A stretch of 64,000 nucleotides of DNA from CAVTLG01 sp963735495 (lineage in GTDB: Bacteria; Chloroflexota; Ktedonobacteria; Ktedonobacterales; Ktedonobacteraceae), in the NCBI GenBank assembly GCA_963735495.1, contig CAVTLG010000006.1, forward strand, positions 124,001-188,000, given 5' to 3'. This document shows, in pieces, positions 51,907 to 61,182 of this stretch (position 1 is the first letter of the stretch; the number at the start of each line of letters is the position of its first letter). The notes under the pieces were generated by a model that saw only the letters and a list, made by a program, of their open reading frames with translations, made no database searches and was not told the origin of the DNA. The position numbers and the translations under genes are program-made.

Positions 51907-52704
51907 AGCTAACGCTCCTCGTGGTTTTTGCTTTTCTGACTTTCATATGCTCTTTACACTTATTCACTCAGGCATAAGATTGGAAGGAATCTGGAGATCC
52001 TGAGAAACAGGCACGTCACTGGCGTTGTTTGCATCATTGCACTGGCTTTCTGTAGCCTGCTTTTTGTGGTAATGACCAGGAGCTTGTTCTTCCGTTTTTC
52101 TCCAGATAAGAGGATTTTTCACCCACCACCATTCAGATTCTCCTCTACAAGAGGTTTATCTTCTTCGCATTCCATCACGATCACAAAAGGCATGTGCTGT
52201 GTCTCAATATTATCACGGTTCTAGCGTCTATTTTCGTATGCCGCCGATTAAACACGGTTCTTTAACACGGCAGCCTTCCACCTTTTGTCAACCTCATCTC
52301 ATCTCTTTTTTATCTCAAATACCTTTTTTATCGATTTTCACTCATTTATTCCTCAGAGCCAAGTACTGCCGCGTTAAACTCATAAATTCCACATGAACTC
52401 AACAAAGGTTTTTTCAACAGGCTGGATCGATATTTAAACTGAGCAATACCGAACTGGAGTCCACCACTTCGGCATTTTGCTTCTGATACCCCCTCTGTGA
52501 ATTTTGCTGTTCCAACACGTTATATATAAGCATCTATCTATTTTCTCTCGTATGACATCTTTCTTTCTCTTAACTTTGACCTTTTTCTGTATTGACTTTT
52601 GGGACCACCATATCCAAACCGGGACAATTACACCACCAGATATACCAGCAGAGCACATTGCATAGCCAGAGAACATGGCCACACCTGTTTCTCGTGTAAT
52701 GACT
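51907..52704. other. long intergenic region, no convincing gene
   Basis: About 800 bp. A block gcattccat..cgatcacaa..gg.....tatcacggttc at 52167-52222 is shared with 63108-63151. A minus-strand frame at 52434-52682 has no good ribosome site and is not called. Confidence 0.4.
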
Positions 52705-52742
52705 TTGTGAGCAGAATGTTTGTTCGTGTGATGTTGCTGTGA
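52705..52742 (+). promoter_or_regulatory. phased TGTGA boxes before the DUF6325 operon
   Basis: TTGTGAG, GTGTGAT and CTGTGAC begin at 52705, 52726 and 52737 (spacing 21 and 11). Confidence 0.6.
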
Positions 52743-52940
52743 CGGATAAAGCCTATGCTAACAGGAAGAGATGCGTGGGGTGATGGGCAGTGTCACTGAT
52801 CGTCTGCTTACGAACACGAAGCTGCCAATGTTGATCGTGCGGCCACCGCAACACACATAAGAGGAGCTATGTTGCGTGTGAGTGCTGTAACAGACAACGA
52901 TAGCAGCTCTGCCATCTTCCCCATGGAAAGGAGAACGTTC

Positions 52941-53384
52941 ATGGAAATTGGACCACTAGAATATGTGGTGATCGGCTTTGATGACCATCAATTCGCGAGC
53001 GAAGTGCTCCCAGAGCTAAATGCCATCCAGGAGCACGGCCTCATCAGGATCGTTGATCTGGTGTTTGTCAGCAAAAAGACCGCTGGCACGGTCTCGCTGC
53101 AAGAAGTCAGCGAACTGAATGAGGAGGAGGTATCCGCTTATGAGGGTTTCGCGGAAGACCTCATGGGTCTGCTGACAGCGCAGGATGTGGAGCACCTGAC
53201 CAGGGAGGTTCCCTGCGATACCTCAGCGGTGATTGTGCTCTTAGAGCACAACTGGACCCTTTGGTTGGCGCAAGCGGTTCGCCGGGGAGGTGGCGTGCTT
53301 TTTACCGGAGGAATGGTCTCGCCGGAGGTATTGGAGAAGGTGAGCGCAGAGCTGACCACAGCAAAGGAGGAAAATCATGCCTAG
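52941..53384 (+). CDS. DUF6325-family protein
   Basis: A 147-residue protein matching the DUF6325 (former DUF1269-like) pattern: GPLEYVVIGFDDHQFASEVLP, ELNAIQEHGLIRIVDLVFV, then VSLQEVSELNEEE and the C-terminal ALIVL/LWLAQAVRRGGGVLF-type strand. The role of the family is unknown. Genes of this type are often found with SHOCT-domain proteins in actinobacteria and Chloroflexota, as here. AAAGGAG 8 bases before the ATG at 52941 decides the start. The next gene overlaps by 8 bases. Confidence 0.8.
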   Translation: MEIGPLEYVVIGFDDHQFASEVLPELNAIQEHGLIRIVDLVFVSKKTAGTVSLQEVSELNEEEVSAYEGFAEDLMGLLTAQDVEHLTREVPCDTSAVIVLLEHNWTLWLAQAVRRGGGVLFTGGMVSPEVLEKVSAELTTAKEENHA

Positions 53385-53730
53385 AGGAGGATTTGGTCGA
53401 GGCTTCGGGGGCCGAGGCTTTGGAATGAGACGCTTTGGTGCTCCATTAGTGATGCCCATGGGCGGATGGGGCATGGGGGGATATGGCTCCCCGCTCCTGA
53501 CGACGCTGATGGCGGGTGGATTGGGCTACGCACTGGGCAGCAACTCGGCTCAGCCAGCCTACCCTCAGTATCCCTACCAGGCACCACCGCCTACAGCACC
53601 GGCACCGCAAGGGTCGAACGCAGATAACGGCAAACTAGCACAGCTCCAGTTACTCGGTGAACTGCACGCATCTGGTGCGCTGACCGACGACGAGTTCGAG
53701 ATGCAGAAACAGCGTATCTTGGGCAGCTAG
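53377..53730 (+). CDS. Gly-rich protein with C-terminal SHOCT domain
   Basis: A 117-residue protein. The N-terminus is Gly/Arg/Phe-rich (PRGGFGRGFGGRGFGMRRFG), then a short hydrophobic glycine-rich helix (LLTTLMAGGLGYALGS) that may insert in or lie on the membrane, and a Pro/Ala linker. Residues about 87-116 are a SHOCT domain (LLGELHASGALTDDEFEMQK), a short helical module at protein termini thought to mediate oligomerisation. AAAGGAGG precedes the ATG, which overlaps the DUF6325 stop by 8 bases. Confidence 0.85.
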   Translation: MPRGGFGRGFGGRGFGMRRFGAPLVMPMGGWGMGGYGSPLLTTLMAGGLGYALGSNSAQPAYPQYPYQAPPPTAPAPQGSNADNGKLAQLQLLGELHASGALTDDEFEMQKQRILGS

Positions 53731-53788
53731 TCGAGGGCACTGAGTTCTACGTTTGAGCTATCCAATAAAAGAGCAGCAGGAGCACGTT

Positions 53789-55651
53789 ATGCAAGGATCA
53801 TCTTCTCCACAAGCAGTACAGACTCTCCCTGACATACAGGGAACTGGCACATCTGCTGTTTCGTTACCGCAACTGTTCAAGCAGCTAGAGAGTAACGAAC
53901 AGGGTTTGACCAGCGTGGAGGCAAGTAAGCGACTGGAAAAATATGGTCCGAACGATACCATGGGTCTGCAACGAGAAGCGCCAGTTGTCCAGTTCCTGCG
54001 CCAGTTCTTGAATCCGCTGGTTGCCATCTTGCTGGTAGCCAGCGTTGTCTCCGCAATCCTGGGCGACCGGGTCAACGCGAGCATCATCATTGTGATCGTT
54101 CTGCTCAGTAACGTGCTCAACTTTGTCCAGACCTATCGATCTCAAAATGCCGTCGAGAAACTGCGCGCCGACGTTGCCCCTACTGCGAGCGTACTCCGAG
54201 ATGGCACGTGGCGTGAACTGCCTCGCCGTGAGGTGGTGCTGGGTGATATTATTCGTCTTACGGCGGGAGATCTGGTGCCTGCTGATGCACGCCTGGTCCA
54301 GGCGACCGATCTCCATGTGCAGCAGGCAGCGCTAACCGGTGAGTCGCTCCCAGCCGAGAAATGCGCAGATGATCGGAGCGATGTGACAGAAAGCTTTGCT
54401 GATGCGCCGAATTGCGTCTTCCTTGGTACTTCGGTCGTCAGCGGTCTCGGGATTGCGCTGATCACCCAGACTAGCCGCAATACGGCCTTTGGCGATATCG
54501 CGATGCGCCTGGTCAGCCGCGCGCCCGAAACCGAGTTTGAGCGCGGCATCAAAGGCTTTGGCATGTTGATGATGCAGACCTTGTTTTTCCTGGTGCTTTT
54601 TATCGTTCTGGTTGGCATCATTGGTCATCATCAGCCCTTCGAGACCGTCCTCTTTGCTATTTCGCTGGCTGTTGGTCTGACCCCCGAGTTTCTGCCCATG
54701 ATCACGACCGTGACACTGGGACAGGGTGCTCTGCGTATGGCAAAGCAAAAGGTGATCGTCAAACATCTGGAGTCGATCCAGAATTTTGGCAGCATCGACA
54801 CGCTGTGTAGCGATAAGACCGGTACGCTAACGAGCGGAGAAACAAAACTCGAAGGGTATTTCGATCTTTCCGGGCAAGAATTTGTGCGCGTGCTGCTCTA
54901 TTGCGCTTTGAACAGTATATACCAGACAGGCATCAAAAGCCCGCTGGATGAAGCGCTCAAAAAAGCGCTTGATATGCAGCAGGGCGCGCTAGATATGGGT
55001 GGATATAGCAAGATTGGCGAGATCCCGTTTGATTTTGAACGGCGTTGCCTCTCCGTGGTGGTCCGACACGAGGAAGCCTGTCTGCTGATCACCAAAGGTG
55101 CTCCCGAGAGCATCCTGGCTCACTGCACAGCGTATGAGCGCGATGGTGCATGCAAGCCATTGGAGAGTGTAGGCGGCGAGGTACGTACCATGTATGAGAA
55201 CAGGTATCGTGCGCTCAGTTCGCAGGGGTACCGTGTGCTCGCAGTCGCCTATCGCGTGCTTCCGCACCAGGAGAACTATAGCAAGGTCGATGAGCAGTCT
55301 TTGGTGCTGCTCGGCTTCCTGACCTTCTTTATCATGTTACGGGTCTTCAACGCGAGCGCCGTGCTCTTCCATACCGGCTGGTTCGTGGAGTCGCTGGCAA
55401 CCCAGACGCTGGTCTTGTTTAGTATTCGTACGGCAGGTAATCCGTTGCGCAGTCGTCCCAGCCGTCCGCTCACGATCACGACGCTGCTGATTGTTGCGGT
55501 GAGCTTTGTGCTTCCATACACGCCACTTGCCAGACCACTTGGCTTCACCGCGTTGCCCGCCTTGTACTTTCTCTTTCTGACAGGGATGATTGTCACCTAC
55601 TTGTTCCTCGTTGAGCTGGTCAAGCGCCGTTTGATGAGACGCTATGCGTAG
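53789..55651 (+). pseudogene. P-type (MgtA-like) ATPase with an internal in-frame deletion
   Basis: A 620-residue frame with the start and end of a type IIIB Mg2+-transporting ATPase. Present: the actuator TGES (ALTGESLPAEK, about 184), the phosphorylation motif CSDKTGTLTSGE (about 342), the nucleotide-binding part (ITKGAPESIL), and the last membrane helices (FHTGWFVESLATQTLVLFSIRT). Absent: everything from the end of the N domain to helix 6-7, including the TGDN and GDGxNDAP motifs. The junction is LLGFLTFFIML near residue 507, where GFLTF (before DPPK) and FDFLTFFIML (before the last helices) share the sequence encoding FLTF. About 260-280 residues are missing against the usual roughly 900. 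It cannot work as a pump. ATG 53789 follows CAGGAG. Confidence 0.8.
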
Positions 55652-55783
55652 GTGGCTCTTTCCTCCTCCATGAGGCTACGCTTCGTTCAGCACAGGCTGT
55701 AACTCCATCTCGTTCTGTACAATGGAGACCATGCCACAAATGTTGTTCGCATGGTCCGCAGAGCGTTTGAGGCTATGCACCTT

Positions 55784-57802
55784 TCAGGAAGAGATTGCAC
55801 CGCCTGTTTGATCAATAGAAACAAGAGGGAGGGTCATGAAGAAGGTCGAGCCAGCACCTTCTTCCGATGCAAACCAGAGGTGTCCTTCTTGTTGCTCCAC
55901 CAATTCGCGACATAGGTAGAGTCCGAGCCCCGTTCCACTAATGCCCCAGGCCACGGCATTATCCGCGCGAATGAAGCGTCCAAAAATCTGGGCCTGCTGA
56001 TGCCTGGGGATACCGATGCCGCTATCTTGTACGCTGATCTGAACCACCTGGGTGGGAGGCTCTTCCTTGATCGTCACAACGATAGCGCCGCCTTGAGGAC
56101 TGTACTTAATCGCATTGCCAATCAGATTTGTCAGCACCTGTTCAGTCCGCCTGACGTCGATGTTTGCCACCAGCTCCGATTGCATTGCTCGAAGCTCTAC
56201 CTGGTGTTGCGCCGTCGTCGTTTGCATCTGAGCAGTGACCCGGTGCACCAGCGTGACGATGTTGATCGGTGTACATTGCAAGAGCAGTCGCCCGGCCTGT
56301 AAGCGTGTCACATCCAGCAGGTCTTCTGTGAGCGTGACCAGGCGAGCTGTTGCCTGCTTGATCTCCATGAGGGCTTCCTGTTGCCAATCGGCAAGGGGTG
56401 CTCCGCGCCCCCGCGCCGTTTGCGTCAGGAGCATATCAGCGTAGCCCGCCAGGACCGCGAGAGGGGTACGCAGTTCATGCGCGGCAATCCCGACAAACTC
56501 ATCTTTGAGGTACTCTGCCTCTTTGAGCGCGGTGACATCTTGATGGACAACCAGTGCCACAGGCTCCTCAGAGAGCAGTAGCGGCTCGCTCTTTCTCTGA
56601 GGTTCGCTCCAGGACAGGGGAGGAGCAAGCACGACGGCATTGACCTGCACCGGCAGATTGGAACCATCGTGACGACGGATGGTCTCCTGATACTGCACAA
56701 TCGTCTTCCCCTTCTGTACCGCTTGCAGCGTCGCCAACGTGTCCAGGGGAAGCGGACGTCCCTGAGCATCCACAATCTCGATGTCATTGGTAGCCAGAAA
56801 CTCAGACATCGGTTGATCAATCTGCCAGTTGGCCCCCCATATGCGGCTCGCCGTACGATTGATCAGCAACAAACGCGCATCTAAGCCGTGGACAAGATAG
56901 ACGCTCTCAGGTAATGCATCGAGCACTTGCTGGAGGAAGGCCAGGCGTCCCATCGTTTCAGCATAGGCCGTTTGTTCTTCTTGGGTCTTGCGCTGACGCT
57001 CAGTGATGTCGCGATTAATCTCTAAGATGGCAAGAGGTGCTCCGGCCTCATCTCGCACAAGCACCTGGCGACTTTCGACGATTACTCTGCTGCCATCATG
57101 ACGGGCATGGGTCAGTTCGCCTTCCCACTGTCCTTCCTGTTCCAGCTGTGTGTCGAGGTCGGAACGGCTGATAGGCAGATGCGTTTTGAGAAAGGCATCT
57201 GCGATACGGCCCAGTGCCTCCCGCTCGGTCCAACCATAGAGGTGCTCCGCTCCCTCATTCCAGGAGAGCACGCGGCGAATGGGGTCCAGGACAAGAATGG
57301 CATCATGCGCTCGCTGGATCAGCTCCGCCTGCAGGCGAATGTGCTGTGCTTGCTGAAGGCGCTCCCGCTCAGCGAGCCGTTGCTGGGTGACATCACGGAT
57401 GGCCGCAAGGGCATGAGGTACGTCGTTGAGCAAGAGCGACCTCAAACTGATGTCCACAGGGAACTCTGTGCCGTCTTTACACAGCCCGAAGAGTTGCAGC
57501 CCTGCTCCCATGAGGCGAGTGCGTGGTGCGGCGAAATAGTGCTGTCGGTGAGTAGTATGCATGCCACGAAAGCGTTGTGGGAGGAGTATTTCGAGTGAGC
57601 GCCCGTGCAAGTCCTGCTGGGCATAGCCAAAGAGCATCGCTGTTTGCTCATTCGCCAGCACGATACTTCCAGCAAGATTGACGATGATTAGCGCATCGGG
57701 TGATATATTCAATAACTGGGAAAGGTCTCCTGGAGAAGAGATCTGTAGAGACCCAGAGGGGTGAGGTGCATGTGGATCATACGCTTCTCCTGCATCTGAC
57801 AT
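55784..57802 (-). CDS. multi-PAS cytoplasmic histidine kinase
   Basis: A 672-residue sensor kinase without transmembrane helices. Three PAS domains come first (LLNISPDALIIVNLAGSIVLANEQTAMLFGY; then AHDAILVLDPIRRVLSWNEGAEHLYGW; then VLDALPESVYLVHGLDARLLLINR). The kinase core has the H-box HELRTPLAVLAGYADML (His at about 443), the N-box NLIGNAIKYSPQG, the G1 box QDSGIGIPRHQ and the G2 box GTGLGLYLCRELVE. AAGGAG lies 9 bases before the ATG. No response regulator is adjacent. It is divergent from the membrane-protein gene at 58129, with triple TGTGA boxes between them. Heme or flavin binding by a PAS domain (redox or oxygen sensing) is possible but not shown. Confidence 0.93.
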   Translation of the reverse strand: MSDAGEAYDPHAPHPSGSLQISSPGDLSQLLNISPDALIIVNLAGSIVLANEQTAMLFGYAQQDLHGRSLEILLPQRFRGMHTTHRQHYFAAPRTRLMGAGLQLFGLCKDGTEFPVDISLRSLLLNDVPHALAAIRDVTQQRLAERERLQQAQHIRLQAELIQRAHDAILVLDPIRRVLSWNEGAEHLYGWTEREALGRIADAFLKTHLPISRSDLDTQLEQEGQWEGELTHARHDGSRVIVESRQVLVRDEAGAPLAILEINRDITERQRKTQEEQTAYAETMGRLAFLQQVLDALPESVYLVHGLDARLLLINRTASRIWGANWQIDQPMSEFLATNDIEIVDAQGRPLPLDTLATLQAVQKGKTIVQYQETIRRHDGSNLPVQVNAVVLAPPLSWSEPQRKSEPLLLSEEPVALVVHQDVTALKEAEYLKDEFVGIAAHELRTPLAVLAGYADMLLTQTARGRGAPLADWQQEALMEIKQATARLVTLTEDLLDVTRLQAGRLLLQCTPINIVTLVHRVTAQMQTTTAQHQVELRAMQSELVANIDVRRTEQVLTNLIGNAIKYSPQGGAIVVTIKEEPPTQVVQISVQDSGIGIPRHQQAQIFGRFIRADNAVAWGISGTGLGLYLCRELVEQQEGHLWFASEEGAGSTFFMTLPLVSIDQTGGAISS

Positions 57803-57994
57803 CAGTATCAGCTCCTTGATGGATCTCTCATTCCGTTCCTACCTGGACCTTTAACATCTCTCGTCCCATGTTTTTTGTTTCCGGGGTGTCAAATACCTGT
57901 GACCGTGCATAGATAGCTTAGCGCCTGCGCGCAAAAAAAGCAAGAGCTCCAATCTTCTTTCGTGGGAGCAACGGAGAGCGTCGCTTGTGGCACG
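57803..57994. other. intergenic region upstream of the histidine kinase
   Basis: The left part of the 326-bp divergent gap; no gene. The kinase promoter should be here. Confidence 0.35.
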
Positions 57995-58053
57995 TGTGAC
58001 GACCGTGTGACGTCCGTGTGACGTTCACCTGTGGCAGGGAGACAATGTTGTGA
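57995..58053 (+). promoter_or_regulatory. triple TGTGA boxes, 11-bp phase
   Basis: GTGTGACG occurs three times, with TGTGA at 57995, 58006 and 58017 (exactly 11 bp apart). A further TTGTGAG has its TGTGA at 58049, 32 bp later. It lies between the histidine kinase and the membrane-protein gene. Confidence 0.65.
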
Positions 58054-58128
58054 GACTTCTTCTATATACTTTACAGTGGAAACAGAGGTGGTGCATCGCA
58101 AGGCCCTTGAAAGGAAGGAACGTCTATC

Positions 58129-58632
58129 ATGGTCTCACAGAAACAGAACGAGAAGATGGAGCAGAGAGAAAAGGCACCATCTCCGGTTTCGGAAAAGCAT
58201 AGGGCCACACTGCTTGAGCAGCGATCTCTTGCCGAACCAGCGACGGTGCCATCTGGTGCTGCTGACAGACCGCTTCCACCATCCTGGAGAAGGTCAGCAC
58301 TGGTCGGTGTGAAGGCGATGCATTCGCTGCTCTACTTTGCCATCGAGTACTGCATGGGATACCTCATCTACGCAGGGCTGAGGGGGCGGGAGGACAGACG
58401 AACGGCGATTGCTGCTGGAGTCGTTGGAGGTGAGAGTCTCATCTTTCTGGGAAACCGATGTCGCTGCCCTCTGACAGGATTGGCGGAGAACCTTGGTGCC
58501 GCGAGCGGTTCGGTGACCGATATCTATTTGCCAGACTTTCTTGCTTCCCATCTCGTTCTCATCCATGTGCCGTTGCTCGCTTTGGCACTGTGCCTGCATG
58601 TCAGGAACTTTCTCCGCAGGTCAAGAGCATGA
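58129..58632 (+). CDS. membrane protein of unknown function
   Basis: A 167-residue protein with a polar N-terminal tail of about 60 residues and three hydrophobic helices (LLYFAIEYCMGYLIYAGL, IAAGVVGGESLIFLG, LVLIHVPLLALALCLHV). Between helices 2 and 3 is the motif NRCRCPLTGLAENLGAASGS, then VTDIYLP, with paired cysteines in an extracytoplasmic or interfacial loop. That motif looks conserved in small bacterial membrane proteins, but I cannot name the family with certainty. GGAAGGA lies before the ATG. It is followed by a VIT transporter 155 bp downstream. Confidence 0.7.
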   Translation: MVSQKQNEKMEQREKAPSPVSEKHRATLLEQRSLAEPATVPSGAADRPLPPSWRRSALVGVKAMHSLLYFAIEYCMGYLIYAGLRGREDRRTAIAAGVVGGESLIFLGNRCRCPLTGLAENLGAASGSVTDIYLPDFLASHLVLIHVPLLALALCLHVRNFLRRSRA

Positions 58633-58786
58633 GGAGCACGTTTCTCCTCTGCCTGTTTGCTTTGCATCCCGTGGAAGAAACAGATGCAAGAGCCTGGGGC
58701 CTTCTCGCAGACACAACCCGCATCACCAAACGGGTCCGAAAACCAGTAGGAATGAACTCTATCATAGGGAGGAGTATATTTTCAGT

Positions 58787-59524
58787 ATGGCAAGACAAAA
58801 AGAGTCTTCTTATCCAGAACACCTTTTGGGAGCGAAAGAACGCATTGGGAAGGTCTCTCAAATACGGGAGTTCGTTTTTGGCGCTCAAGATGGACTCCTG
58901 GTGCCGTTGGGTGTGGTTTCCTCAATAGCAGGGGCATTCAATAACAATCAGATTGTCATTATTGCAGGCATTTCGGAAGCATTGGCAGGAGCCTTCTCGA
59001 TGGCGACCGGCGCGTATCTTGCCTCACAAGCAGAGCGGCAAGTCCATACGGCTGAGATAGCGAAAGAACGCCAGTCGATTCAAGCGTACCCAAACGATGA
59101 GCAACAAGAAATGCGCTTCTTGTTGGAAAAAGAAGGCATGGATACAACTGACGCGGAGACGATTACAAGCATTCTATGGAAGCACAAAAAAGCCTTTTTT
59201 ACGACCATGGTCCAGAAAGAGCTGGGAATTGAACCCGAACCACCAGGCACTCCTGTAGGAGATGCACTTTTTGTCGGCCTTTCTTACCTGGCTGCGGCTG
59301 TTGTTCCGTTACTTCCCTACTTTTTTCTTCACGGAAAAGCCGCTATTCTTACGTCTCTTCTTGCAACATTGATAGCGCTGTTTGGTATTGGTCTGCTTAA
59401 AGCAAAATTTGCGGTCTTGCCCTATCTGAAAAGTGGATTGCAGGTGTTAGTGGTTGGAGCAGGATCTGGGATCGGGGGATACTTGCTGGGGACCATTTTG
59501 CCTCATGTGTTGGGAATAAAATAG
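58787..59524 (+). CDS. VIT1/CCC1-family Fe2+/Mn2+ transporter
   Basis: A 245-residue membrane protein of the vacuolar-iron-transporter family. IREFVFGAQDGLLVPLGVVSSIAGA is the signature first helix, followed by SEALAGAFSMATGAYLASQAE and the Glu-rich cytoplasmic metal-binding region (TAEIAKERQSIQAYPNDEQQE). Three C-terminal helices are clear. It probably removes excess ferrous iron or manganese from the cytoplasm. GGGAGGAG lies about 12 bases before the ATG at 58787; longer frames to 58541 overlap the upstream gene. It differs well from the paralogue at 33.7 kb. Confidence 0.92.
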   Translation: MARQKESSYPEHLLGAKERIGKVSQIREFVFGAQDGLLVPLGVVSSIAGAFNNNQIVIIAGISEALAGAFSMATGAYLASQAERQVHTAEIAKERQSIQAYPNDEQQEMRFLLEKEGMDTTDAETITSILWKHKKAFFTTMVQKELGIEPEPPGTPVGDALFVGLSYLAAAVVPLLPYFFLHGKAAILTSLLATLIALFGIGLLKAKFAVLPYLKSGLQVLVVGAGSGIGGYLLGTILPHVLGIK

Positions 59525-59846
59525 ACGTCCATCTTTCTCACAGGAGCAACTCGAAGTGGATCACGACTGCTCCTCTTCCTTCTTTCGAGAGGGTGTGCCC
59601 AGCCACTGCGTGAGTCCTTTGAGAGCGAAGCGTTCTATAGACTTCCATCATCAGGTGTCCACTGAGATCTATTGAGCGTTTTGTGATCTCCCTGTGATCT
59701 TCCTCTCCTGTTTGTGAGAAGAGAGAGAGCACAGAAGACTATGCTTTATTTCAAGAGCAGGAGGGAATGGATAGGGATGAGAAGCATGTTGGGATCAACA
59801 CAAAGCAGATGCCTGACATGTCAGTGATGCAGATAGCGTTCCCACT
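59525..59846. other. intergenic region holding conserved element B
   Basis: Contains the 59625-59705 element and no gene. A frame from 59767 overlaps the start of the stress-protein gene out of phase. Confidence 0.5.
59625..59705. promoter_or_regulatory. conserved element B with TGTGA pair
   Basis: Very similar to 35968-36042. Its TTGTGATCTCCCTGTGATC part (59681-59699) gives two TGTGA boxes 11 bp apart (59682 and 59693). It lies about 150 bp before the universal stress gene. Confidence 0.6.
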
Positions 59847-60902
59847 TTGCCTTTGGAAAGAGGGAGCTTTCCTGTCATACCTGCACCGCTTTTGTTACGC
59901 GATAAGACAATCAGTCAACGGGGACTCTACATACCTTTCAGGTTTTCGGGAGGATCTCTGATCCTTGCTCATCTGCTTCCTGCTCGTACCGGGATTGAGA
60001 GCGATCAAGCTTTGCAAGGGGCGGTGACGCAGGGGACGACAGCCAGCCAGGCTGTCAATGGATCTGCCGCTGCTCTGTTGCGCGATGGGCAGTCTGAAAA
60101 GAGCAAAAGTGTCGCTCGTGCTGATAGCTATCTGCATATGGTGATGCAACAGTACGCAGACGAGCTGAAAAATACGCAGGTAGAGACAGACACAGTAGAA
60201 GTTGGTTCTGTCTCTACCGGTATCGTATCAGCGACGAGGTTGGAGCAGGTCGATCTCGTTGTCCTGTGTTTGCAAGGGGAGACCTTTTTCAATCACTGGC
60301 TGTTCAAACATCTCCCGCGACAGGCTATTCGGCGGAGCGCTGTCCCTGTGCTGGTTCTGAATGAGCAAGGCAAGTTGCTCGACGAGCCAGATGGTGCGCA
60401 TCCCTTCCATGTACTCGTGCCGCTGGATGGCTCGACGCTGGCCGAAGCGGTCCTGGAACCAGTTGCTCAATTGCTCAAAGCGCTTATCCTGCCTGAGCAA
60501 CGGGTCGTTGTCCAGTTGCTGGATGTTCTTGATGCCCCACATATGAGAGATCACGGACATGACGAACACGCAAACTATGAACGGACGAGAGACGAAGCTG
60601 TGACCTATCTGAACACGGTGGCTGAGCGCATTCAGCGTGAGTGGCAGATCAAACCAGGCGTCATCTCGTCTGTACTACTTAGCTCTGAGGTGCCCGAAAC
60701 GATTTTGCATCAGGCGGAACGCGTGGCTGACGCTCATGCTCCTGCCGGGTGTGACCTGATTGCGATGGGGACACACAGCAGAGATGGCATCCAACGCCTG
60801 ATACACGGCAGCGTGACAGAACACGTGCTTGGTTCCACCAGGTTCCCGCTCTTTGTGGTAACACCGGGCTGGCCGCAAAAGCAGATGCTTCCAACCACAT
60901 AG
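59847..60902 (+). CDS. tandem universal stress protein (UspA), N-terminus uncertain
   Basis: A 351-residue frame with two UspA-like halves. The second half (about 180-345) is complete: FHVLVPLDGSTLAEAVLEPV, the long helix ERTRDEAVTYLNTVAERIQ, and the ATP-binding pattern GTHSRDGIQRLIHGSVTEHVL. The first half has the middle and end (GGSLILAHLLPA, VDLVVLCLQGETFFNHWLFKHL, AIRRSAVPVLVLNE), but its opening ILVPLDGS strand is not visible in any frame. Either the gene lost its 5' end or the start lies further inside. The only start in the frame is a TTG without a ribosome site. The role is a stress or energy-depletion response, known for the family. Confidence 0.65.
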   Translation: MPLERGSFPVIPAPLLLRDKTISQRGLYIPFRFSGGSLILAHLLPARTGIESDQALQGAVTQGTTASQAVNGSAAALLRDGQSEKSKSVARADSYLHMVMQQYADELKNTQVETDTVEVGSVSTGIVSATRLEQVDLVVLCLQGETFFNHWLFKHLPRQAIRRSAVPVLVLNEQGKLLDEPDGAHPFHVLVPLDGSTLAEAVLEPVAQLLKALILPEQRVVVQLLDVLDAPHMRDHGHDEHANYERTRDEAVTYLNTVAERIQREWQIKPGVISSVLLSSEVPETILHQAERVADAHAPAGCDLIAMGTHSRDGIQRLIHGSVTEHVLGSTRFPLFVVTPGWPQKQMLPTT

Positions 60903-60926
60903 AGATCTCGTTGCTCGGCGTTATGC

Positions 60927-60962
60927 GTGGACGCGCTTTTCTGGATGGAAAAGCGCGTCCAC
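60927..60962. terminator. perfect 15-bp hairpin
   Basis: GTGGACGCGCTTTTC and GAAAAGCGCGTCCAC around a 6-base loop, 25 bp after the stress-protein stop. No T-run follows, so it may act as a barrier or a weak terminator. Confidence 0.65.
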
Positions 60963-61016
60963 GGCCTGCGGCAAGGTAGGCCAAAGGAGTAATCATGCAA
61001 GCCAAGAAAATATAGA

Positions 61017-61106
61017 ATGTACGTAACCGTCGAAGAGCGGATGCTGGCAGAAAAGTTCGGTACGGCATGGGAACAGTATAAACGGACGACAAGACGCTGG
61101 CTATAA
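61017..61106 (+). pseudogene. C-terminal scrap of an isoprenylcysteine-methyltransferase-like protein
   Basis: Codes for 29 residues, VEERMLAEKFGTAWEQYKRT, then TRRWL and a stop, the standard tail of ICMT/PEMT-like membrane methyltransferases. AAAGGAG with an ATG and six codons stands just upstream (60985-61012). The gene seems collapsed to its two ends. Confidence 0.5.
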
Positions 61107-61145
61107 AGATTGCTTTCTGTAGGAAAGAGAGTAATCTATGTGCTT

Positions 61146-61182
61146 TGTGATAAAAGAGCATCTCTTTGTGAGAAAAATGTGA
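61146..61182 (+). promoter_or_regulatory. phased TGTGA boxes before the secreted propeller gene
   Basis: TGTGA begins at 61146, 61167 and 61178 (spacing 21 and 11), the same pattern as at 52.7 kb. The remaining 61107-61413 shows no gene. Confidence 0.6.

Noticed and set aside
52434..52682. 82-codon minus-strand frame
   Set aside because: Weak start, odd composition and no recognisable homology; left as intergenic.
58541..58786. N-terminal extension of the second VIT transporter
   Set aside because: It overlaps the upstream membrane-protein gene out of frame, and GGGAGGAG supports the ATG at 58787.
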